Source: Bacteroidota bacterium (GTDB lineage Bacteria > Bacteroidota > Bacteroidia > UKL13-3). From it: a stretch of 49,374 bases of DNA. The translations under genes were made by a program, and so were the position numbers. The number at the start of each line of letters is the position of its first letter. Position 1 is the stretch's first letter. Of this stretch, positions 42,161-49,374 are shown one piece after another. The stretch lies in the NCBI GenBank assembly GCA_947464275.1, contig CANHVU010000025.1:1-49374 (forward strand), read 5' to 3'. The notes beneath the pieces were generated by a model. It did not search any database. It saw only the letters and a program-made list of their open reading frames with translations, and was not told the DNA's origin.

Positions 42161-43471
42161 ATGAGTACAGAAATTGCCATTTTCTGGCACCGCAGAGATA
42201 TAAGAAATACGGATAATGCTGGCTTATACCATGCTTTAAAAAGTGGTTTTCCTGTATTGCCTTTGTTTATTTTTGATAAAAATATTTTAGATAAACTAGA
42301 AGAAAAGGAAGATAAAAGGGTAACATTTATACATGAACAAATAGCTGAATTAAAAGCTGAATACAACCAATTAGGAACGGATATTCAAGTGGAATATGGC
42401 GACCCAATGGTCATTTGGCAAAATATTGCGAAGCAATACAAGGTAAAAAAGGTATTTACCAACCACGATTATGAACCTTATGCCACTGAGCGTGATGAGC
42501 AAGTAAAACTTCTTTTAGAAACAAAAGGCATTGATTTTTTAACTTTTAAAGACCAATGTATTTTTGAGAAAGAGGAAGTGACTAAAGATGATGGAAAACC
42601 TTACACTGTTTTTACGCCTTACTCTAAAAAGTGGAAAGCAAAATTGAATGATTATTACTTAAAAGCTTATCCAAATGAAAAGTATTTTGAAAATTTTTAT
42701 AAAGTAACAAATACACAAAATTTAATCAGTTTAGAGAAAATGGGATTTACAAAATGTGTGTTTGAATTTCCGTCTAAACAAACCACTTTAGCCATTATAA
42801 AAAACTACGCTGATAACAGAAATTTTCCAGCTATATTAGGTACAAGCCGGTTAGGTGTTCATTTTAGATTTGGAACCATAAGCATACGCGAAAAAGCCCG
42901 AAAATGTAAAGATGTAAGCGAAACATTTTTAAACGAGTTGATTTGGCGTGACTTTTATATGATGATTTTACACCATTTCCCACATGTGGTAAAAGGGGCA
43001 TTTAGACCTGAATACGACAGGATAAAATGGGTGAACAATGAGCAAGATTTTAAAAATTGGTGTGAAGGAAAAACGGGCTATCCAATTGTAGATGCAGGTA
43101 TGCGCGAGCTGAACATAACAGGTTTTATGCACAACCGTGTGCGCATGATTGTGGCGAGTTTTTTAACCAAACATTTATTAATTGATTGGCGTTGGGGCGA
43201 GACTTATTTTGCTCAAAAATTATTAGATTTTGATTTAAGTGCCAATAATGGTGGTTGGCAATGGGCTGCAGGTTCGGGTACCGATGCTGCTCCATATTTC
43301 AGAGTATTTAACCCCACTTTGCAAACCGAAAAGTTTGATAAAAAAGGAGAATACATCAAAAAATGGGTTCCTGAAGTTTTGTTTTCAAATTACATTAAAC
43401 CTATTGTTAACCATGAATTTGCTCGCAAACGCTGCCTTGAAGTTTATAAAGCTGGATTGGTTAAGGAATAA
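42161..43471 (+). CDS. Deoxyribodipyrimidine photolyase (cryptochrome/photolyase family)
   Basis: A 436-residue flavoprotein. The N-terminal antenna domain (about 1-130) begins IAIFWHRRDIRNTDNAGL. The helical FAD domain (about 190-436) has SRLGVHFRFGTISIRE, LIWRDFYMMILHHFPHV, the GYPIVDAGMREL and GFMHNRVRMIVASFLTKHLLIDWRWGE blocks, and the DLSANNGGWQWAAGSGTDAAPYFRVFNP signature near the end. The Asn and Glu/Met residues around the lesion pocket look intact, so it should be a functional repair enzyme for UV-induced cyclobutane dimers. It is full length and is followed by a terminator. Control by the divergent B12-type MerR protein is inferred. Confidence 0.94.
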   Translation: MSTEIAIFWHRRDIRNTDNAGLYHALKSGFPVLPLFIFDKNILDKLEEKEDKRVTFIHEQIAELKAEYNQLGTDIQVEYGDPMVIWQNIAKQYKVKKVFTNHDYEPYATERDEQVKLLLETKGIDFLTFKDQCIFEKEEVTKDDGKPYTVFTPYSKKWKAKLNDYYLKAYPNEKYFENFYKVTNTQNLISLEKMGFTKCVFEFPSKQTTLAIIKNYADNRNFPAILGTSRLGVHFRFGTISIREKARKCKDVSETFLNELIWRDFYMMILHHFPHVVKGAFRPEYDRIKWVNNEQDFKNWCEGKTGYPIVDAGMRELNITGFMHNRVRMIVASFLTKHLLIDWRWGETYFAQKLLDFDLSANNGGWQWAAGSGTDAAPYFRVFNPTLQTEKFDKKGEYIKKWVPEVLFSNYIKPIVNHEFARKRCLEVYKAGLVKE

Positions 43472-43506
43472 AAAAAGCCGTTTTAGGTAAACTAAAACGG
43501 CTTTTT
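43472..43506. terminator. Bidirectional terminator between photolyase and serA
   Basis: AAAAAGCCGTTTTAG (43472-43486) is a perfect inverted repeat with CTAAAACGGCTTTTT (43492-43506). Confidence 0.92.
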
Positions 43507-43518
43507 ATTTATATATAA

Positions 43519-44487
43519 TTAGTTCTTAAAAAACTCTATTACTTTTTCGGCTAATTCAATTCCAATGCGGTTTTGCGCTTCTTTGGTACTTCCTCCAATA
43601 TGTGGACTTAAACTTACATTATCATGTTTTAAAATGTCCATATTAACAGGAGGTTCTTTTTCAAAAACATCTAACCCTGCAAAACCAACTTGGCCTGAAT
43701 TTAATGCTGCTAATAAATCGCTTTCGCTAATAACACCACCACGTGAGCAATTTACTAATCCAACACCACGTTTCATTTTAGCCATTTTAGCTGCATTTAC
43801 AATTGGTTTATCACCTTCGTTAAAAGGTAAATGGAATGTAATAAAATCAGCATGAGTTAATACGCTTTCATCGCTTACTGTATTAATGGTAACTTTAATG
43901 CGCGAGTTGTTTTGACCCAAAGCAGGTAAGTTTAAACTTAAATCAACTTTATCTACATAAGGATCAAAAGCTAAAACATGCATTCCTAAGCCAATAGCCA
44001 TTTTTGCTACTTCTTGTCCAATGCGACCAAAACCAAAAATACCCATGGTTTTACCTTGTAATTCAATTCCATTAGAAGCTACTTTTTTCAAATCATTAAA
44101 TTTGGTATTTCCTTCAGTTGGCATTACTCGATTAGTAACTTGAATTAAACGTGCTGCCGAAAATATATGTGCAAATACTAATTCAGCTACACTTACTGAT
44201 GAAGAAGCAGGAGTATTGATAACCTTAATGCCTTTGTTTTTAGCATATTCTACATCAATATTATCCATTCCAACACCACCACGACCTACTAACTTTAAAT
44301 TAGGGCAAGCATCTATTAATTCTTTGCGCACTTTAGTAGCACTACGCACCAAAATAGCATCAAAATTATTTAATTCAGTTAATAAATTTTCTTGCGCGAT
44401 TTTTTCAGTAATTACTGTAAAACCTGCATCTTCAAGTATCTTTTTTCCATTGGCATCAATGCCATCGTTTGCTAATATTTTTGTCAT
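43519..44487 (-). CDS. serA: D-3-phosphoglycerate dehydrogenase
   Basis: A 322-residue D-2-hydroxyacid dehydrogenase. The NAD motif GIFGFGRIGQEVA lies around 150-162. Active-site residues are R in NCSRGGVI (about 235-242), E in VFEKEPP and H in SPHIGGST (near 290). It lacks the C-terminal ACT regulatory domain of long SerA proteins, so it is the short form, and feedback control by serine would need another route. It catalyses the first step of serine synthesis from 3-phosphoglycerate. It is downstream of serC on the same strand, separated only by the S23 gene and repeats. Confidence 0.93.
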   Translation of the reverse strand: MTKILANDGIDANGKKILEDAGFTVITEKIAQENLLTELNNFDAILVRSATKVRKELIDACPNLKLVGRGGVGMDNIDVEYAKNKGIKVINTPASSSVSVAELVFAHIFSAARLIQVTNRVMPTEGNTKFNDLKKVASNGIELQGKTMGIFGFGRIGQEVAKMAIGLGMHVLAFDPYVDKVDLSLNLPALGQNNSRIKVTINTVSDESVLTHADFITFHLPFNEGDKPIVNAAKMAKMKRGVGLVNCSRGGVISESDLLAALNSGQVGFAGLDVFEKEPPVNMDILKHDNVSLSPHIGGSTKEAQNRIGIELAEKVIEFFKN

Positions 44488-44507
44488 TGTTATAAAGTTG
44501 ATATGAT

Positions 44508-44534
44508 GATTAAGTTTATTGGTTGATAGGTTTA
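44508..44534. repeat. GGTTGATAGG-type repeat, left flank of the S23 gene
   Basis: GATTAAGTTTATTGGTTGAT (44508-44527) followed by AGGTTTA is a degenerate unit, inverted with respect to the tract at 44919-44954; the shared core is TCAACC / GGTTGA. Confidence 0.5.
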
Positions 44535-44542
44535 TATTGAAT

Positions 44543-44914
44543 TTACTTTCTTATTTTTTGTTTTTCTAAATAATTGATATATCCATTTAGAATTCTTGTA
44601 CAAAGTTTGATTTGGTTTACATGAATTTCAAAATCTTCATTTGAAATATATTTTTCATCCAATGCGTCTGTTAAATGATTATGTGTTTCACTAAGTGAGC
44701 CTCTTGCAATTCTACAGAATTGTATATTTTCTTGATAATGATAACTTCCGTGTCCTTCAGCAATATTAGCACAACCAGATTTTGATGATCTTAAAATTTG
44801 GTCAGTAAGTCTAAATTTTTCTGTTTCAGGAAACGATTTACTCAAAGCAGAAATCATTTGTCTAAGTTTTCTGCATTCTTTCCATGCTTCTAATTCTTCA
44901 AAACTTGAAAACAT
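44543..44914 (-). CDS. S23/IVP-type four-helix-bundle protein (second copy)
   Basis: A 123-residue member of the same family as the protein at 35586. The hallmark DQILRSSKSGCANIAEGHGS lies at about 39-58; AxGSLSETHNHL (about 72-83) is also typical and is better kept here than in the other copy. It is predicted to be all helical. Its function is unknown. The gene sits between serC and serA, 34 bases after serC and 55 bases before serA, with repeats on each side. It would be cotranscribed with the two serine-synthesis genes. Confidence 0.85.
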   Translation of the reverse strand: MFSSFEELEAWKECRKLRQMISALSKSFPETEKFRLTDQILRSSKSGCANIAEGHGSYHYQENIQFCRIARGSLSETHNHLTDALDEKYISNEDFEIHVNQIKLCTRILNGYINYLEKQKIRK

Positions 44915-44918
44915 AACT

Positions 44919-44954
44919 AATTTAACCCAATCAACCTTATTAACTCAATTAACC
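44919..44954. repeat. TTAACCCAATCAACC-type repeat between S23 and serC
   Basis: TTTAACCCAATCAACCTTAT (44921-44940) and the following TAACTCAATTAACC are imperfect units of the same pattern. The tract runs through the stop codon of serC. Confidence 0.55.
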
Positions 44955-46022
44955 ATTTTTGCTTGCTTCAAACTCTTTCATGGTATTAACCAAAACTTCT
45001 ACACTTTCAATTGGAAGTGCATTGTACAAACTAGCTCGTAAACCGCCAACTGAGCGATGTCCTTTTAAGCCACTTAAGTTTTTACTTTCGCAGAATTTTA
45101 AAAATTCAGCTTCGTGTTCTTTATTGGTAGTAACAAAATTTACATTCATACGGCTTCTATCTTCCTTAACTACAGTACCTTCAAATAATGGGTTTCTGTC
45201 AATCTCTGCATACAACAAATCTGCCTTGGCTTTATTTCTTACTTCCATTGCTTCTAAACCCATTTCTTTAATCCAACGTAAAGTATGCATACAAACAAAA
45301 ATGGCAAATACACTTGGCGTATTATACATGCTTCCATTCTCTACATGTGGTTTATAATCAAGCATGGTAGGTACTTTTCGTTTGGCATTGCCTATTAAAC
45401 TCTTTTTTATAATTACCAATGTAGTTCCTGCAGGTCCCATGTTTTTTTGGGCTCCAGCATAAATCATATCAAATTGACTTGCATCGAAAGGGCGACTAAA
45501 AATATCTGAACTCATATCACAAATTAATGGAACCTCTGTTTTGGGAAAATCAAACATTTCGGTACCATAAATGGTATTATTGCTTGTGCAATGAAAATAT
45601 TTTACATCGCTTGGAATGGTGTAGTTTTTAGGAATATAATTAAAGTTTTTATCCTCGCTACTTGCCAAAACATTTACGTTTCCAAACATTTTTGCTTCTT
45701 TAATGGCACGACTAGCCCAAACGCCCGTATTTACATAAGCCGCTGTTTCGCCTTCGTCTAATAAATTCATTGGAATCATATCAAATTGAGTAGAAGCACC
45801 ACCTTGAAGAAACAAAACAGCATACTCATCACTTAAATTCAAAATATCTTTTACTAATTGGCAAGCTTCTTCTACAACAGCTTCATATTCTTTACTTCTA
45901 TGGCTTACTTCAATTAGCGATAAACCTGTTCCCGAAAAGTTTTTTAAAGCTTCAATACTAGCATCTATTGCCGATTGAGGTAAAATAGCGGGACCTGCTG
46001 AAAAATTGTGTACTTTTGTCAT
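44949..46022 (-). CDS. serC: Phosphoserine aminotransferase
   Basis: A 357-residue PLP enzyme that converts 3-phosphohydroxypyruvate to phosphoserine, the step after SerA. Visible signatures are NFSAGPAILPQSAI at the start, EVSHRSKEY (about 38-46), LFLQGGASTQFDMIP (about 69-83), and the PLP-lysine block YAGAQKNMGPAG (about 186-197). The C-terminus has KGHRSVGGLRASLYNA. It is the first gene of the minus-strand serine group. Its stop codon lies in a repeat tract. The final phosphatase SerB is not in the window. Confidence 0.96.
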   Translation of the reverse strand: MTKVHNFSAGPAILPQSAIDASIEALKNFSGTGLSLIEVSHRSKEYEAVVEEACQLVKDILNLSDEYAVLFLQGGASTQFDMIPMNLLDEGETAAYVNTGVWASRAIKEAKMFGNVNVLASSEDKNFNYIPKNYTIPSDVKYFHCTSNNTIYGTEMFDFPKTEVPLICDMSSDIFSRPFDASQFDMIYAGAQKNMGPAGTTLVIIKKSLIGNAKRKVPTMLDYKPHVENGSMYNTPSVFAIFVCMHTLRWIKEMGLEAMEVRNKAKADLLYAEIDRNPLFEGTVVKEDRSRMNVNFVTTNKEHEAEFLKFCESKNLSGLKGHRSVGGLRASLYNALPIESVEVLVNTMKEFEASKNG

Positions 46023-46068
46023 AATGCAACTTAATTAGTTTGATAGTTGTCAAATTAAGAATTAAGGA

Positions 46069-46100
46069 TTGAAATTACCAAAATAAACGTAATAAATTTG
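46069..46100 (+). promoter_or_regulatory. Candidate promoter TTG-N21-TAAATTTG
   Basis: TTG (46069-46071) and TAAATTTG (46093-46100) are 21 bases apart, within the range known for Bacteroidota promoters. The start codon follows 23 bases later. Confidence 0.45.
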
Positions 46101-46123
46101 AGCCAATTAATTAACATCATATT

Positions 46124-46720
46124 ATGAATAGAATAGTTTTAACGATTTTATCTGCAGTTTTTTTAATAAATACAGCCGTTGCGCAACGTAAAACGCCAGA
46201 GTTAGATAAGCAAAAAGTAGAGGAGCAAAAACAGGCAAATGAAACTTATGGTAGCAATGATAGTTGGAAAGATAAAATGATTTATGGTGGAAATATTGGA
46301 GGAAGTTTAGGCAATGTTTCTTCCTTTTTTATGATTCAGCCTATGGTTGGTTATAAAATAACTGATAAGTTCCAAGCGGGCTTATGTCCATTGTATATTT
46401 ACAGTTCACGAACTTATCAATTCTCCTCTGGAAAAAACTTTACTCAATCTATAAATGCCTATGGACCGGGTGTTTTTGGCAGATACCTTATTAATGACAA
46501 TATATTTGCTCATGTAGAATACTTGGGCTTGAGTTATAAAATTTATGATGAATTATCAGGGTTAGATGTGTCAAAGTTCAGTAACAGTGCCTTTGTTGGT
46601 GGAGGTTATATGCCAGGAGGAACAGGTGTTTACATTGTAGTTTTATATGATTTATTGTATAATTCACAGACTAGTTTTTATTCAAATCCATTAGATATTA
46701 GGATTGGTTTTGTATTTTAG
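46124..46720 (+). CDS. Small outer-membrane beta-barrel protein
   Basis: A 198-residue exported protein. The signal peptide ends AVAQ near residue 20. After a polar Gln/Lys/Glu-rich segment (RKTPELDKQKVEEQKQANET), the rest shows alternating hydrophobic strands (GGNIGGSLGNVSSFFMIQPMVGY, AGLCPLYIYSS, YLGLSYKI, GGGYMPGGTGVYIVVLYDLL) and ends IRIGFVF with a terminal Phe, the usual end of outer-membrane barrels. Probably eight strands. No enzymatic motif is seen and function is unknown. Its stop overlaps the convergent rhomboid stop by four bases. Confidence 0.8.
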   Translation: MNRIVLTILSAVFLINTAVAQRKTPELDKQKVEEQKQANETYGSNDSWKDKMIYGGNIGGSLGNVSSFFMIQPMVGYKITDKFQAGLCPLYIYSSRTYQFSSGKNFTQSINAYGPGVFGRYLINDNIFAHVEYLGLSYKIYDELSGLDVSKFSNSAFVGGGYMPGGTGVYIVVLYDLLYNSQTSFYSNPLDIRIGFVF

Positions 46721-47316
46721 TGTAGAATATTATTAATAAAGTCAAAGTACAAAGTTGGTTTAAAAATTAAAGGTAACAATAAACCATAGATTGAACCCCA
46801 AATATGTGCATCGTGGGCTATGTTTCCTAAATTACGTTTAGAAGCATAGCTCGAAAAACCTAAGTAAATTAATCCATAAAGCCATCCAGGCATACCCATA
46901 ATTAATAAATTGGGAGCAAATAATATACAAGCAAAAACCACTGCCGAAACAGCACCAGATGCGCCAAGCGAATAATAGCTTGAATTATTTTTATGTTTAA
47001 AATAGGTATAAACATCAGAAAAGGCAATGGCACTTAAATAAAAAAGTATGTAAGCAAGCTTGTAATAATTACCAAAAACCATTGGAAAAAAACTGCCTTC
47101 CAATACTTCACCAAAACCATATAGCGCATACATATTAAAACCCAAATGCAAAAAATCGGCATGAATAAAACCACCACTTATAAATCGCATCCATTGGCTT
47201 TTATCCTTGTTAATGGTGTAAGGATGAAATATTAACTTCATCTTTGAATCTTCATTATTAAAACACAAAAAACTGATTAAGCAGGTAGCAATAATGATAA
47301 ATAAGGTAATGGTCAT
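46717..47316 (-). CDS. Rhomboid-family intramembrane serine protease
   Basis: A 199-residue membrane protein with six predicted helices. Rhomboid hallmarks are present: HADFLHLGFNMYALY (about 52-66, the H-x-x-x-H-x-x-x-N part), the catalytic Ser120 in GASGAVSA, and His171 in AHDAHIWGSIYG. Rhomboids cleave membrane-anchored proteins inside or near the bilayer; the substrate cannot be inferred. The start at 47316 gives a first membrane helix directly. Transcription is convergent with the preceding barrel-protein gene. Confidence 0.94.
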   Translation of the reverse strand: MTITLFIIIATCLISFLCFNNEDSKMKLIFHPYTINKDKSQWMRFISGGFIHADFLHLGFNMYALYGFGEVLEGSFFPMVFGNYYKLAYILFYLSAIAFSDVYTYFKHKNNSSYYSLGASGAVSAVVFACILFAPNLLIMGMPGWLYGLIYLGFSSYASKRNLGNIAHDAHIWGSIYGLLLPLIFKPTLYFDFINNILH

Positions 47317-47399
47317 TTTTTGAGAAAATTTTTTGGCAAGAATACACTTATTAATTTAAAAATATTATTTTTATAAAACAGAAATTATTAAACAAACTA

Positions 47400-47762
47400 A
47401 TGAAAAAATATAAAATTCAAAATGAACCATTTGTCGTACCCACTAACGATGGTAAATTAATAGAAGAACATTTTGGTTTGGCAAGTACAGCCGAAAGTAT
47501 GTTTAGTGTGGCACATATGGTGGCCCCTCCAGGTTGGAGCGAGCCTCATCAAACACCTAATTTTGATGAAGTAACTATAATGATTAAAGGTAAAAAACAA
47601 ATAGAAATAGATGGTGAAACAGTAATTATAGAAGCAGGGCAAACTATTTTAATTAAAGCTGGTGCTAAAATTAGGTATAGTAACCCATTTACCGAAAGTG
47701 CTGACTATTGGAGTATTTGTATTCCTGCTTTTTCAATAGATGGTGTAAATAGGGAAGCATAA
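47400..47762 (+). CDS. Small cupin-domain protein
   Basis: A 120-residue single-domain cupin. The first motif reads G-WSEPHQTPNFDEVTIMIKG (about 45-64), with His and Glu as likely metal ligands. The second, GQTILIKAGAKIRYSNP (about 82-98), has a partial match to the G-x-5-P-x-G motif, with the second His not obvious. Family members bind small ligands or metals in sugar or aromatic metabolism. It is a single-gene unit. Confidence 0.85.
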   Translation: MKKYKIQNEPFVVPTNDGKLIEEHFGLASTAESMFSVAHMVAPPGWSEPHQTPNFDEVTIMIKGKKQIEIDGETVIIEAGQTILIKAGAKIRYSNPFTESADYWSICIPAFSIDGVNREA

Positions 47763-47822
47763 TGAATTAAGTTTTGAATCTTTTTTTAAACAATTCAGTT
47801 TATTATTTTTCATTGCTTTTTA

Positions 47823-47856
47823 TAAAAAAAAAAACGCCTACCCTTTAGGGTAGACG
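47823..47856 (-). terminator. Terminator of the LruC-domain gene
   Basis: Read on the minus strand, CTACCCT and AGGGTAG form the stem (47838-47853), with CGT and GCG extending it, followed by a run of T residues. It lies about 30 bases after the stop codon. Confidence 0.85.
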
Positions 47857-47886
47857 AATCTTTTGAACTTAAAACATGAAAAACTA

Positions 47887-49374
47887 TTATTTTGAATATA
47901 TATTATTTGTGTTACGATATCCACTTTGGTTTGCATACCAATCGGCATATGTTGCGCCATTTGATTGTACCCAAGATGCAAATTTGGTAAAGGCAGTGTT
48001 TATATCAGCTCTTTCAATTGGATAGTCAAATTTAGCTGGAATATTAATTGCCCAAGGTAATCCGTTTGATTTAGTAACATAATATCTACTAGCCGAAACA
48101 CTTGAATTATCGCTGCTTGTTCCAAACAATGCAGTATTGGCTAAAGTAGTTGGCGTTTTTCCAGGTAAGTGAATTTCGTATCCACGACCAAAACCTGCTG
48201 TGTTATTCCAAATAAATGGATTGTAAATTCCTAAACCAAAAGTACTTAAAGTAGGGCCACTTGTTACGTTAAAGCTAACTATATAATTAACTGAATCAGA
48301 AGTTGCTTCGCCAATTTTTGTATTCCAATTTTGAACAGCAGCACGGGTATTGTTAAATAATGTAACTACTGCTTTGGTTTGACCAGCTTCTAAAGTTCCA
48401 CCTGTTACACCTGTAGCATTAGCACGGTTAATTGGAAACTCTACACCAAATCCATTTTGGAAAACACCACCTGTAGCTAATAATGAGTAATTTGCATTTA
48501 CTTGAACTACTACATTTGAGGCATTGGTAACAATATTGTATCTGTAAGAAATTATCACATCATTCATATCGTAATCGCCTTTACTTGGCCATTGGTCTTC
48601 AAAAGCTACTGTAGCTCTGCCAGTTGCTGAAGGATAATAATTGTTAAATGCTTTGGTTGCATCGTTAGGATAAGCATCGCTATTATCAGGTACACCATCG
48701 TTATCTGTATCAGGATTTACAGGCACTGGTGCCGTTCCATTTCCTTCAGGATTACAAGTAGTTACTGGTAAGTATAAACCACAACCCAATGCTGCACCAC
48801 TACCAATTCTTCCATTATTTTGTTCTATTCCATTTGCATCACAATATTGAATAAAGTTAATTACACTTCCACCACTATTAATTTTTGTATCTCCTGTTAC
48901 TTTAAATAATGAAGTACTTACATAACCTTTAATTGTTCCATTGATTTGAACATCTTTGGTTTTAAACATAGCGCCATTGTACATTCCAATTTCTGAACTT
49001 CCGTTAATGGTTGTTTCATCACTAACTTTTATGTAACTATAGTTTCTTGTATTACCATTATTTTGGTATTTCTTTTTTACCCATAAGTAGCATTGATTAA
49101 TTAATAAACCAGAACTATTTACTTGACAATCTTTATTGACAACAATTGATGAATTATTAGTTAAAGTAGTATTGCCATTTACATTTAAAGTTTCACCAAC
49201 TGTAATGGTTCCATTATTGGTGGTAGTAGATTGGTTATTTAAATTAAAATCACCAGTTGAAGTAAATGTTCCATTGTTGGTAAATGTTCCACCTGGAGAA
49301 AATGAATTATTAACAGTTACAGTTCCCCAGTTTTGGAAAGACGAGCTAGAGCCATTTAAATTTAAATTGCTAAA
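47887..49374 (-). CDS. LruC-domain surface protein (partial, 5' end outside the window)
   Basis: The reading frame is open from the stop at 47887 through the right edge of the window, so at least 495 residues are present and the N-terminus is missing; the first internal Met in this frame is not the start. The N-terminal 110 visible residues are Asn/Thr/Gly-rich short repeats (GTFTNNGTFT, NGTITVGETLNVNGNTT) like a beta-helix of a surface adhesin. A thrombospondin-type-3-like calcium motif, DTDNDGVPDNSDAYPND, comes next, then a LruC domain (ATVAFEDQWPSKGDYDMNDV, onward to the end). Such proteins are exported and surface-located in this phylum; function is unknown. Confidence 0.88.
   Translation of the reverse strand, partial: FSNLNLNGSSSSFQNWGTVTVNNSFSPGGTFTNNGTFTSTGDFNLNNQSTTTNNGTITVGETLNVNGNTTLTNNSSIVVNKDCQVNSSGLLINQCYLWVKKKYQNNGNTRNYSYIKVSDETTINGSSEIGMYNGAMFKTKDVQINGTIKGYVSTSLFKVTGDTKINSGGSVINFIQYCDANGIEQNNGRIGSGAALGCGLYLPVTTCNPEGNGTAPVPVNPDTDNDGVPDNSDAYPNDATKAFNNYYPSATGRATVAFEDQWPSKGDYDMNDVIISYRYNIVTNASNVVVQVNANYSLLATGGVFQNGFGVEFPINRANATGVTGGTLEAGQTKAVVTLFNNTRAAVQNWNTKIGEATSDSVNYIVSFNVTSGPTLSTFGLGIYNPFIWNNTAGFGRGYEIHLPGKTPTTLANTALFGTSSDNSSVSASRYYVTKSNGLPWAINIPAKFDYPIERADINTAFTKFASWVQSNGATYADWYANQSGYRNTNNIYSK

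Overview
The window looks like a chromosomal piece of an AT-rich member of the Bacteroidota. The phylum call rests on several things seen together: a type IX secretion (T9SS) style C-terminal sorting domain on a secreted protease; a bamD-rpoZ-coaBC-DUF4835 gene order that is typical of the phylum; start sites with no clear Shine-Dalgarno sequence; -7 boxes of the TAnnTTTG type; and frequent Lys- and Asn-rich proteins. I cannot fix order or genus. I see no prophage, insertion sequence with a transposase, CRISPR array or recognisable defence island. Most of the window is housekeeping and ordinary accessory genes.

Layout. Bases 1-575 hold the 3' end of a 23S rRNA gene, a 5S rRNA gene and their terminator. 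A plus-strand run follows (632-8289): ribD, an EamA transporter, a YigZ-family protein, a secreted metalloprotease, an SDR oxidoreductase, a secreted repeat protein and a DnaJ-zinc-finger/FAD-monooxygenase fusion. Then come mdh (9469) and a minus-strand group (yraN, HMG-CoA lyase, GNAT acetyltransferase, lipoprotein). fbp and a GH92 mannosidase are divergent. The minus-strand bamD-rpoZ-coaBC-porD-like group faces an NlpC/P60 hydrolase. A short surface-polysaccharide operon (22376-25687) follows: Gfo/Idh oxidoreductase, lipoprotein and sugar transferase. Next are the minus-strand groups chrA-CarboxypepD_reg-like-purB-lipoprotein and PTPS-folE, then an orphan ECF sigma factor. Bases 31730-39506 form a heavy-metal efflux operon: small exported protein, CusA/CzcA pump, S23-type four-helix-bundle protein, TolC-like channel, CDF exporter and periplasmic adaptor. 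Bases 39541-43471 form a light and DNA-repair cluster: SRAP/YedK, a CarH-like B12-binding MerR regulator, a TIGR01777 epimerase and photolyase. The window ends with serC-S23-serA, a small outer-membrane protein, a rhomboid protease, a cupin and a truncated LruC-domain surface protein.

The most unusual signal is a set of short degenerate repeat families (CAATAAGCAATTGGCAA-like, CTGGCTGCTGGC-like, GGTTAATTGGGTTAA-like, TTAGTTCTTAGTAC-like and GTTGATAGACCATAG-like). They sit in intergenic gaps but also run into coding sequence. They encode the hydrophobic core of two signal peptides, pad a cytoplasmic loop and the C-terminus of the CusA-type pump, and form a 40-residue extension ahead of the adaptor's lipoprotein signal. 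Both S23-type genes in the window sit between two functionally coupled genes (pump/channel, serC/serA), and both are flanked by inverted copies of such repeats. One of these pairs is a perfect 18-bp inverted repeat. This suggests a mechanism of gene and repeat intrusion worth testing.
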